Under the pieces are notes generated by a model. The model searched no databases, was not told the DNA's origin, and saw only the letters and a list, made by a program, of their open reading frames with translations. The position numbers were made by a program, and so were the translations under genes. This document shows positions 1 through 6,107 of a DNA stretch of 14,445 bases, piece after piece. Every line of letters begins with the position of its first letter. Position 1 is the first letter of the stretch. Source of the stretch: JACQAI01 sp035507915 (GTDB lineage: Bacteria > Pseudomonadota > Alphaproteobacteria > Elsterales > Elsteraceae); assembly GCA_035507915.1 (NCBI GenBank), contig DATJNS010000157.1, positions 1 through 14,445 on the forward strand, read 5' to 3'.

Positions 1-397
1 CGCGCGTGTCGCCGACATGGAAGAGATGCGCGACCCGGCCGCGCAGCACGATCGCGGTGAGCGTGCAGCCCATCCCCGCCAATCCGGGGTCCTGGCGGCC
101 CTGGGCGTAGATCCAGCCGTTGAGCGCGTCGACGATGGTGGCCGCGGCGCGGCGCACCTCCATGGTCTCGGGCAGATCGCAGAACCCGTCGAGGAAGCCG
201 CGCACCGCGGCCTCGGCGGCGACGCGGCCGCCCTTGGCGCCGCCCATGCCGTCGGCGATCGCCGCCACCACGTCGCTGCGCGGCTGCGGCAGCTCGGCGC
301 CGAACACCGCGCCCGCGAAATCCTCGTTGCGCGGGCGCGGCCCGATCTCGGAGATGAACCCGACGCTGGCTTTGACCCCGGCGGCACCGTCGCCCAT
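1..397 (-). CDS. PP2C-family serine/threonine protein phosphatase, N-terminal part
   Basis: Only the first 132 codons are present; the gene runs off the left edge. The visible protein carries the metal-binding signatures of PPM/PP2C phosphatases: RPRNEDF (E25, D26), IADGMGG (D49), GCTLTAIVL near residue 111 and HVGDTR (D130). The family uses two metal ions to remove phosphate from Ser/Thr residues of target proteins in the cytoplasm. The ATG start at 397 lies 6 bases after the stop of the small exported-protein gene, so the two are probably cotranscribed and translationally coupled; no strong ribosome binding site is seen. The missing C-terminus could carry a fused kinase domain, as in some alphaproteobacterial homologues, but this cannot be seen here. 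The family call is firm; the target is unknown. Confidence 0.9.
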   Translation of the reverse strand, partial: MGDGAAGVKASVGFISEIGPRPRNEDFAGAVFGAELPQPRSDVVAAIADGMGGAKGGRVAAEAAVRGFLDGFCDLPETMEVRRAAATIVDALNGWIYAQGRQDPGLAGMGCTLTAIVLRGRVAHLFHVGDTR

Positions 398-403
398 GAG
401 CGT

Positions 404-736
404 TCAGCCCGGCTTGCCGAGATCGCACCGATGGTAGAGGAAGAAGCCGCCGGTGCTCGACGGGGCCACCATCGTCAGGGTCCCGGACTTGCGATCGAGC
501 GTGTAGTTGCCGCCGTCCTTGGCGTCGTGCCAGGCGATCGTCGAGTCGCTGACGCGGGCGGGATTGGCGTCCACGGTGCGCCGCTCGTAATCGATCCGGA
601 TCTGCCACTGCGCGCCGCTCGCCGGATTGGTGCAGGTGATCGCGGTCTCGGCGGCCTGCGTCGGGCGCACGGTCAGGGCGACCAGCATCACGACTGCCGC
701 GGCGATTCCTGCTGCTCGTCTGTCGCTCGAAAACAC
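404..736 (-). CDS. Small exported protein of unknown function
   Basis: A 110-residue protein beginning with GTG. It has a typical Sec signal peptide: two arginines at residues 6-7, a hydrophobic core at about 11-23 and an A-x-A type cleavage site after residue 28 (TQA-AE). The mature part of about 82 residues has only two cysteines, C35 near the start and C104 near the end, which could form one disulfide in the periplasm. I do not recognise a named domain. The stop lies 6 bases before the PP2C phosphatase start, so the two genes probably form one operon. An internal Met17 inside the hydrophobic segment is a less likely start because it would remove the positive n-region. Coding status is supported by the signal peptide and tight spacing. 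Confidence 0.7.
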   Translation of the reverse strand: MFSSDRRAAGIAAAVVMLVALTVRPTQAAETAITCTNPASGAQWQIRIDYERRTVDANPARVSDSTIAWHDAKDGGNYTLDRKSGTLTMVAPSSTGGFFLYHRCDLGKPG

Positions 737-791
737 GGTGGCTCGTCCCGGCGGCGGTTCGATCGATGCTCTCCGCGAGCTTCTACAGGAC

Positions 792-810
792 GCTGTCTCC
801 TGGGGACAGC
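792..810. repeat. 19-nt inverted repeat between the small exported-protein gene and amt
   Basis: Arms GCTGTC (792-797) and GACAGC (805-810) are perfect; the inner CC/GG also pair, with one T-G mismatch and a central T, giving an almost complete dyad centred on 801. It lies about 144 bases upstream of the start predicted from the amt sigma-54 promoter, a normal distance for an enhancer, and about 56 bases upstream of the divergent gene. It does not match the usual NtrC site. It could be a regulator site for either direction. Confidence 0.45.
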
Positions 811-918
811 CGCTCGCTCGTTCGAGTATTCGCGCGCGATTTTTATGGAATTTATATGGGCGACTCCCTGTGCCACCCCGCGCTTCTCTTGGCCGACCCC
901 GGTGTCACGCAGAATGCA

Positions 919-934
919 TGGCATATTTTTTGCG
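919..934 (+). promoter_or_regulatory. Sigma-54 (RpoN) -24/-12 promoter of amt
   Basis: The sequence TGGCATATTTTTTGCG fits the -24/-12 consensus TGGCAC-N5-TTGC, with the invariant GG (920-921) and GC (932-933) separated by exactly ten bases. The only departure is T for C at the end of the -24 element. Transcription would start near 945, leaving a leader of about 39 bases before the amt ATG. An AT-rich patch at about 839-867, unusual in this DNA, could be a bending (IHF-type) site. Ammonium channel genes are commonly driven by RpoN and NtrC under nitrogen limitation. Confidence 0.8.
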
Positions 935-983
935 GAATTGCTTCGGGGACATCATCAAGGACAAATAAAAAGGGGCACGCCTC

Positions 984-2306
984 ATGGCACTTGTACCATC
1001 ACCACAATGGCTGGATACGGGAAACAATGCGTGGCAGCTGGCCGCGGCAACATTCGTCGGCCTGCAGAGCATTCCCGGGCTGACCATCCTCTACGGCGGC
1101 GTCGTCAAGAAGAAGTGGGCGATCAACTCGGCCTTCATGTCGATCTATGCTTTTGCATCGGTCCTCATCGTCTGGGTCCTATTCGACTACAACATGGCGT
1201 TCGGGCCACAGCTGGTCCCCTTCCTGGGCACGCCCATGCCGGCGACGTCGGCCGCGTTCAGCCTCGGACAGGCGACGATCCCGGCGGCGGCCGCCGGCAT
1301 GCCGACCATGACCTTCCCGATGGCGACCCTGGTCTTCTTCCAGTTCGTGTTCGCCGCGATCACGGTCATCATCCTGGCCGGCTCGGTGCTCGGACGCATG
1401 AGCTTCCGCGCCTGGGTGATCTTCTGCCCGGTCTGGATGACCCTGGTCTACACCGTGGGCGCGTTCAGCCTGTGGGGCGGCGGCTGGCTCGCCAGCGCGG
1501 GCGTGGCCGACTTCTCCGGCGGCTACGTCATCCATCTCGCCGCCGGCGTGTCGGGCTTCGTCGCCGCGGCGATGGTCGGCCCGCGCCTGCAGCAGGACCG
1601 CGATCACTTCCCGCCGAATAGCCTCCTCATCACGCTGGCGGGCGCCGGCATCCTGTGGCTGGGCTGGAACGGCTTCAACGGTGGCGATCCCTATTTCGCC
1701 AACGCCGACGCCGGCGCGGCGGTGCTCAACACCAACACGTGCACCGCGGTGGCGCTGATCGTCTGGACGCTGCTGGACAAGATGGCCTACGGCAAGCCGT
1801 CGATCATCGGCGCGGTCAACGGCATGATCGCGGGCCTCGTGGCGATCACGCCGGCCGCCGGCTACGTCGACGGCGTGGGCGCGATCATCATGGGCGTGTG
1901 CGCCGGCATCATTCCGTGGCTGGCGATGAACAAGCTGCAGAAGACCCGGCTGTTCATGAAGGTCGACGATACGCTGAGCGTGTTCTCCACGCACGGCTGC
2001 GCCGGTCTGATGGGCGGCCTGCTGACCGGCGTCCTCGCCAACCCCGACATGCTGATGTACATCGGCACCGAGAAGGACGCGCCGGGCGTCAGCATCACGG
2101 GCTGGCTCTACGGCAATCCGGGACAGGTGCTCCTGCAGGCCGAGGGCGCCGCGTTCATCATCGTCTACAACATCATCGCGACGTACATCATCCTCAAGGT
2201 GATCTCGTTCATCACGCCGCTGCGGATGGACGACGCGACCCTGAAGGTGGGCGACGACGCGATCCACGGCGAGACCGCCTACGCGATCGGGAGTGAGGGC
2301 GAGTAG
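984..2306 (+). CDS. amt: Ammonium transporter (Amt/MEP/Rh family)
   Basis: A 440-residue inner-membrane channel for ammonium/ammonia, the usual length for the family, with about eleven membrane segments. The conduction-pore residues are present: the twin histidines H184 (FSGGYVIHLAAG) and H337 (FSTHGCAGLMGG), D176 in ADFSGG, and the two gate phenylalanines F123 (FQFVFAAIT) and F231 (GWNGFNGG). The cytoplasmic C-terminus, from about 408, ends with an HGETAYAI-type tail of the kind contacted by PII proteins. There is no cleavable signal peptide. The ATG at 984 follows AAAAGGGG at 967-975. No glnK lies beside it in the window. Expression probably depends on RpoN through the promoter at 919-934. 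A hairpin follows the stop codon. Confidence in function is high. Confidence 0.97.
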   Translation: MALVPSPQWLDTGNNAWQLAAATFVGLQSIPGLTILYGGVVKKKWAINSAFMSIYAFASVLIVWVLFDYNMAFGPQLVPFLGTPMPATSAAFSLGQATIPAAAAGMPTMTFPMATLVFFQFVFAAITVIILAGSVLGRMSFRAWVIFCPVWMTLVYTVGAFSLWGGGWLASAGVADFSGGYVIHLAAGVSGFVAAAMVGPRLQQDRDHFPPNSLLITLAGAGILWLGWNGFNGGDPYFANADAGAAVLNTNTCTAVALIVWTLLDKMAYGKPSIIGAVNGMIAGLVAITPAAGYVDGVGAIIMGVCAGIIPWLAMNKLQKTRLFMKVDDTLSVFSTHGCAGLMGGLLTGVLANPDMLMYIGTEKDAPGVSITGWLYGNPGQVLLQAEGAAFIIVYNIIATYIILKVISFITPLRMDDATLKVGDDAIHGETAYAIGSEGE

Positions 2307-2335
2307 GCCGCAGCCAGCCGCCGAGACGCGCGCGC

Positions 2336-2375
2336 ACGACGGCGATCCAGCGGCAGCTCCGCTGGATCGCCTCGT
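2336..2375. terminator. Strong hairpin between convergent amt and GYD genes
   Basis: Perfect 13-base arms GGCGATCCAGCGG (2341-2353) and CCGCTGGATCGCC (2359-2371) enclose the loop CAGCT. Four further pairs (ACGA 2336-2339 with TCGT 2372-2375) follow after a one-base bulge. It lies 29 bases after the amt stop and 23 bases after the end of the opposing GYD gene, so it is probably a bidirectional terminator. No clear T-tract follows on either strand, which makes it atypical for an intrinsic terminator. Confidence 0.7.
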
Positions 2376-2398
2376 CGCATCCGACGCCGACGAGCGAG

Positions 2399-2731
2399 TT
2401 ACTTGGTCGGCGGCTTGTAGGAGCCCTTGGCCTTGCCGGCGCGGGTCATCGCCTTGACGGCCTCGTCCATGGTGATGAGCGGCGTGGTCTCGCCGCCGGT
2501 GAAGGCGCCCGAAGCCCCGACCGTCAGGCTGATCGCGGTGGCGGCCGCGTTGTCGGGATACTCGGCGATCAGCACCACGTCGTACGCGCCGAACGCCAGA
2601 TAGTACTCGTGCAGCTTGCCGCCATGCGCCTCGATGATCTTTTTCGCGGCGTCGCGGCGGTTCTTCGGCTTGCCGATCAGCGCTTTCATCGATGCCGCAG
2701 AGAACTTGAAGCGCTGGAGATAGAACGGCAT
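2399..2731 (-). CDS. GYD domain-containing protein
   Basis: A 110-residue soluble protein of the GYD family (named for its Gly-Tyr-Asp motif). It resembles small dimeric alpha/beta-barrel-type proteins. The defining motif appears as FGAYDVVLIAEYPD at about residues 47-60, preceded by a helix with R-R-DAAKKIIEAHGGKL and followed by a second half ending near TMDEAVKAM. The biochemical role of the family is not established. The ATG start is supported by GGGGAGGA about six bases upstream. It is convergent with amt, separated by the hairpin, and divergent from the ABC importer. The family call is confident; its link to nitrogen uptake is only by position. Confidence 0.88.
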   Translation of the reverse strand: MPFYLQRFKFSAASMKALIGKPKNRRDAAKKIIEAHGGKLHEYYLAFGAYDVVLIAEYPDNAAATAISLTVGASGAFTGGETTPLITMDEAVKAMTRAGKAKGSYKPPTK

Positions 2732-2869
2732 GTGATCCTCCCCGTTGCGAACACGGCGGTCGAGCGTCGTGCCTCAAAACGGTGCGCCTCGCCCGTGACG
2801 TTGGCAAGCACCGCCATGCGCCCCGAGGCGGCGGCGGGGCAGCGGATTTGTAAGGCAGAGCTTGCCCCC

Positions 2870-2894
2870 ATTTCGCATCGAATGCTTACGAAAT
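2870..2894. repeat. Imperfect dyad upstream of the ABC importer promoter
   Basis: Outer arms ATTTC (2870-2874) and GAAAT (2890-2894) surround an inner perfect inverted repeat GCAT-CGA-ATGC (2875-2885). The right half carries four extra bases. It is centred about 84 bases before the start expected from the sigma-54 promoter at 2938-2953, so it could be an activator site. It does not match a binding consensus I know. The divergent region 2732-2988 holds no gene. Confidence 0.35.
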
Positions 2895-2937
2895 AGGCGA
2901 TTTTGGCGCCGCAGCCCCCCGGGCGACCACGTTCGGA

Positions 2938-2953
2938 TGGCACAGCCGTTGCG
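2938..2953 (+). promoter_or_regulatory. Near-consensus sigma-54 (RpoN) promoter of the ABC importer operon
   Basis: TGGCACAGCCGTTGCG matches the -24/-12 consensus TGGCAC-N5-TTGC exactly, with GG (2939-2940) and GC (2951-2952) ten bases apart. The predicted start is near 2964, giving a leader of about 25 bases that contains the ribosome binding site GAGGAGG at 2975-2981. Transcription would need an enhancer-binding activator such as NtrC, which ties the importer to the same control class as amt. Confidence 0.88.
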
Positions 2954-2988
2954 GACACGGGCCTCGTCCCGTCCGAGGAGGTTCCGCA

Positions 2989-3951
2989 ATGCCCGCCTGC
3001 CCGACCCGCCGCGCCCTGCTCGCCGCCGGCTTGATGACGGCTGCGGCCGCGGTGCTCCCGCCGCCCGCGGTCGCCGAGGACCGGGTGATCAAGATGGGCA
3101 GCCTCAAGCTGATCCATTCGATCGCGCCGTACTTCTACGCGCGCTTCGCGCCGCCCGGTTACAAGATCGAGATCATCCCGTTCGACAGCCCGGTCGACGG
3201 CAAGAACGCGGTGGTCACCAACTCGGTCGATTTCGGCATGTTCGGGCTCGCCGCCGCGACCATCGGCGGCGCCGCCGGCGAGCCGGTCGTCGTCATCGCA
3301 ACGGCGTGCAACCGCGGCATGGCGGTGGTCGCGCGCGCCGATGGGCCGATCAATTCGATCAAGGACCTCAAGGGCAAGAAGGTCGGCATCCTGCCCGGCA
3401 CGACCCAGGAGGTCGTGATCCTCGATCGCCTCAAGGCCGAAGGGATGTCGATCAAGGACATCCAGCCGGTGCGCGTGCTGTTCGGCGAGATGCCGGCGGC
3501 GCTGCAGCGCGGCGACATCGACGCCTATGTCGGCGCCGAGCCCGGTCCGGGCATCAGCCTGGCGACCGGCGTCGGCAAGATCGTCGAGTACCCGTACTCG
3601 ACGCCGACGGGCTCGCTCAACATGGTGTTCGCGACCTCGCAGAAGATGATCGACACCGACCCGGCGCTCGTGAAGCTGATGCTCGACATCCACCGCAAGG
3701 CGTCGGAGTACGCCATGGCGCACCCGGACGAGCTCACCGAGATGGCGGTGCAGAAGCTCGGCCAGAAGCGCGACTCGATCGCCAAGGCGATCGGCAACGT
3801 CAAGCTGACCTGGAAGATCGACGATCTCGTCGTCAAGGAGGCGCACTATTACGGCACGCAGATGCTCGAGATGAAGCAGATCCGCGCGCTGCCCGACTAC
3901 GACACGTTCATCAACGCGCGCTTCGTCGCCGAGCTCATGAAGGCGAGCTGA
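2989..3951 (+). CDS. ABC importer periplasmic substrate-binding protein (NMT1/TauA/SsuA/NrtA class)
   Basis: A 320-residue periplasmic binding protein. The N-terminus PTRRALLAAG plus an alanine-rich core and an AVA-E site after residue 29 make an export signal, possibly of Tat type because of the RR pair. The mature protein has the two-lobed layout of the nitrate/taurine/sulfonate/thiamine-precursor group: SVDFGMFGLAAATIGGAAGEPVVVIAT in lobe 1, then INSIKDLKGKKVGILPGTTQEVVI at the hinge and LQRGDIDAYVGAEPGPG in lobe 2. The ATG has GAGGAGG eight bases upstream. It is the first gene of a three-gene importer operon under a sigma-54 promoter. The exact substrate cannot be read from the sequence; the nitrogen-type promoter suggests a nitrogen-containing compound. 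Confidence 0.9.
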   Translation: MPACPTRRALLAAGLMTAAAAVLPPPAVAEDRVIKMGSLKLIHSIAPYFYARFAPPGYKIEIIPFDSPVDGKNAVVTNSVDFGMFGLAAATIGGAAGEPVVVIATACNRGMAVVARADGPINSIKDLKGKKVGILPGTTQEVVILDRLKAEGMSIKDIQPVRVLFGEMPAALQRGDIDAYVGAEPGPGISLATGVGKIVEYPYSTPTGSLNMVFATSQKMIDTDPALVKLMLDIHRKASEYAMAHPDELTEMAVQKLGQKRDSIAKAIGNVKLTWKIDDLVVKEAHYYGTQMLEMKQIRALPDYDTFINARFVAELMKAS

Positions 3952-3966
3952 GCGGCGGGGCGTGCC

Positions 3967-4818
3967 ATGACCGCCACGGTCGATACCGTCGAGGCCGCGT
4001 CCACGGCGCGCGCGGCGCCCGCCGTGCCGTCGGGGTGGCGCCGGCGCGTCGTTCCGGTGCTGCTGGCGTTGATCTTCCCGGCCTGCGTGCTGGCCGCCTG
4101 GCAGTTCGCCAGCGGCACCGGTCGGCTCAGGATCGTCGCGACCCCGCACGAGGTCGCCCTGATGATGTGGGACTTCGCGTTCGGCGGCATCTACGACGAT
4201 GCCTACAGCGGCACGCTCTACATCCACCTGTACGAGTCGATGCGCCGCGTCTATGGCGGCTTCGCGCTGGCGGCGCTGGTCGCGATTCCGCTCGGCCTGC
4301 TGATCGGACGCGTCAAGGTGGTGCGCCAAATGCTCGACCCGACGTTCCAGATCCTGCGCCCGATTCCGGTCACGGCGTGGCTGCCGCTGTCGATGATCTT
4401 CTTCGGCCTCGGGCCGAGCTCGGCGATCTCGCTGGTGTTCCTCGGCGCCTTCTACCCGATCCTGCTCAACACGGTGTTCGGCGTGCGCCACGTCGACCCC
4501 AAGCTGTTCGAGGCCGCCGCTATGCTCGGCTGCTCGGGCTCGGCGATGTTCCGGCGCGTCGTGCTGCCGGCAGCGCTGCCCAGCATCTTCAACGGCCTTC
4601 GGCTCGGCCTCGGCTTCGCCTGGGTCGTCATCGTGGTCGGCGAGATGACCGGTGTGCCGACCGGCCTCGGCGCCGCGATCATGGACGGCCGCACGCTCTC
4701 GCGCACCGACCTGATCATCTCGGGCATGATCGTGATCGGCATCGCGGGCTTCGTCTCCGACAAGCTGGTGCTGGCGCTCAACAACCGGCTGCTGCGCTGG
4801 AACGTCCAGCATGGCTGA
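3967..4818 (+). CDS. ABC importer permease (TauC/SsuC/NrtB class)
   Basis: A 283-residue inner-membrane permease of the BPD-transport (binding-protein-dependent) class. A cytoplasmic tail of about 27 residues precedes the first membrane segment at about 28-48; further segments lie at about 98-114, 136-147, 152-172, 212-228 and 249-264. The EAA loop that docks on the ATPase is clear: FEAAAMLGCSGSAMFRRVVLP at residues 181-201, with E182, G188 and the terminal LP. It starts 15 bases after the binding-protein stop, and its 3' end overlaps the ATPase gene by 8 bases, so all three are one operon. Only one permease gene is present, so the channel should be a homodimer. Confidence 0.92.
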   Translation: MTATVDTVEAASTARAAPAVPSGWRRRVVPVLLALIFPACVLAAWQFASGTGRLRIVATPHEVALMMWDFAFGGIYDDAYSGTLYIHLYESMRRVYGGFALAALVAIPLGLLIGRVKVVRQMLDPTFQILRPIPVTAWLPLSMIFFGLGPSSAISLVFLGAFYPILLNTVFGVRHVDPKLFEAAAMLGCSGSAMFRRVVLPAALPSIFNGLRLGLGFAWVVIVVGEMTGVPTGLGAAIMDGRTLSRTDLIISGMIVIGIAGFVSDKLVLALNNRLLRWNVQHG

Positions 4819-5587
4819 GTTCGGCCAGCTGCACGTCTCGAACGTCAGCAAGGAATTCACCATCGGGACGCAGCGCGTGCTCGCGCTCAGCCACGCCGAT
4901 CTGACGGTGCCGCGCGGCGAGTTCGTCTGCCTGGTCGGTGCGTCGGGCTGCGGCAAGACGACCTTGCTGCGCATCATCGCCGGCTTCGAGGTTGCGACCG
5001 CCGGCGAGGTCCGGGTCGGCAAGCATCTCGTGACCGGCCCGGGGCCCGAGCGCGGCATGGTGTTCCAGGACTATGCGCTGTTCCCGTGGCTCACCGTGCG
5101 CGAGAACGTCGCGTTCGGACCGCGCGAGCGCGGCGTGCCCAAGGCCGAGGCGCGCGAGCGGGTCGACGAGTTCATCCACATGGTCGGGCTCGACGCGTTC
5201 GCCGACCGCCATCCGCACCAGCTGTCGGGCGGCATGAAGCAGCGCGTCGCGATCGCGCGCGTGCTCGCCAACGACAGCCAGCTCCTGCTGATGGACGAGC
5301 CGTTCGGCGCGCTCGATGCATTGACCCGCGAGCGCCTGCAGGAGGAGCTGCTGGAGATCTGGCAGCGCACCAAGTTGACCGTGCTGTTCGTGACGCACTC
5401 GATGGAGGAGGCCGTGCTGCTGTCCGACCGCGTGGTCGTGATGACGGCCGGGCCGGGCAAGATCGAGAGCGACTACCGCGTCGCGCTGCCCCGCCCGCGC
5501 GACGTCTCCTCGCCCGAGTTCAACGACATCCGCCGCGCGCTCTCCGCCAAGCTGACCAGCCACGTCGCCAAGCGCGCCGCGGCGTAA
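4811..5587 (+). CDS. ABC importer ATPase (TauB/SsuB/NrtD class)
   Basis: A 258-residue cytoplasmic nucleotide-binding subunit with all catalytic motifs: Walker A GASGCGKTT (43-51), Q-loop Q86 in VFQDYALFPWLTV, ABC signature LSGGMKQR (138-145), Walker B LLLMDE (158-163) with E163, the D-loop GALD, and the switch histidine H196 in FVTHSMEEA. It powers the import complex formed with the two genes before it. The ATG at 4811 lies inside the end of the permease gene, giving translational coupling. The stop is only 4 bases from the end of the opposing DUF302 gene, with no room for separate terminators. Confidence 0.95.
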   Translation: MAEFGQLHVSNVSKEFTIGTQRVLALSHADLTVPRGEFVCLVGASGCGKTTLLRIIAGFEVATAGEVRVGKHLVTGPGPERGMVFQDYALFPWLTVRENVAFGPRERGVPKAEARERVDEFIHMVGLDAFADRHPHQLSGGMKQRVAIARVLANDSQLLLMDEPFGALDALTRERLQEELLEIWQRTKLTVLFVTHSMEEAVLLSDRVVVMTAGPGKIESDYRVALPRPRDVSSPEFNDIRRALSAKLTSHVAKRAAA

Positions 5588-5591
5588 AGCT

Positions 5592-6083
5592 CTAGGACGC
5601 CGCCGTCGCGGCCTTCGCCAGCGCGTCCAGCAGCCCCCGCATGGCGCCGACCGTCTTGTCGACATCGGCGTTGCTGCCAGGGCCGGCGCCGTGGCGCTGC
5701 GCGAGCCAGCCGGGATCGTTGTACGACAGCCACGTGGCGCCCGCTTCGTCCTGCCAGACCAGCGCCTTCAAGGGCAGGTCGATGCCGATGGTCTGCACCG
5801 CCTGCATCAGCGGCGTGCCGCCTCGGGCATTGCCGAAGATCAGCACCTCGGTCGGGCGCAAGGTCAGCCCCACCGAGGCGGCGCCGGCCGCGTGATCGAT
5901 GCGGGCGAACACGGTCAAGCCCTTCGCCGTGACGGCGGCCGCGAGCCGGTCCATCGTCTCCTTCGGGCCGTGGCTACTCCGCACTGTCGTCAACCCGTCT
6001 GCCCCCATGGCTTGCGCTCCCCACAGGAAAAGGATGGCGATCGACGCGACGAACGTCGCTCGCGTCGAACTCGCCCCCATCAT
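5592..6083 (-). CDS. Exported DUF302-family protein
   Basis: A 163-residue protein with a signal peptide (hydrophobic core about residues 10-24, probable cleavage near AQA-MG at 25). The body matches the DUF302 fold: TVRSSHGPKETMDRLAAAVTAKGLTVFARIDHAAGA, then RPTEVLIFGNARGGTPLMQA and IDLPLKALVWQDEAGATWLSYNDP. The biochemical role of the family is not settled. The start is supported by GGAGGGG about ten bases upstream of ATG-ATG; I chose the first ATG. It lies 24 bases downstream of the LLM oxidoreductase gene on the same strand and is probably cotranscribed with it. It converges with the ABC importer. Confidence 0.88.
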   Translation of the reverse strand: MMGASSTRATFVASIAILFLWGAQAMGADGLTTVRSSHGPKETMDRLAAAVTAKGLTVFARIDHAAGAASVGLTLRPTEVLIFGNARGGTPLMQAVQTIGIDLPLKALVWQDEAGATWLSYNDPGWLAQRHGAGPGSNADVDKTVGAMRGLLDALAKAATAAS

Positions 6084-6107
6084 GCCACGGCAACCCCTCC
6101 GGTTTGA

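Noticed and set aside
17..1621. A 534-codon open frame on the + strand
   Set aside because: It runs antisense to the PP2C and exported-protein genes and out of frame through amt; its product is low-complexity and Arg/Gly/His-rich, as expected of a shadow in GC-rich DNA.
1179..2807. A 542-codon open frame on the - strand
   Set aside because: It lies antisense to amt and overlaps the GYD gene in another frame; no family resemblance.
2686..5058. A 790-codon open frame on the - strand
   Set aside because: It is antisense to the whole binding protein and permease and part of the ATPase; the product is a repetitive Arg/Asp/His/Gln composition without a domain.
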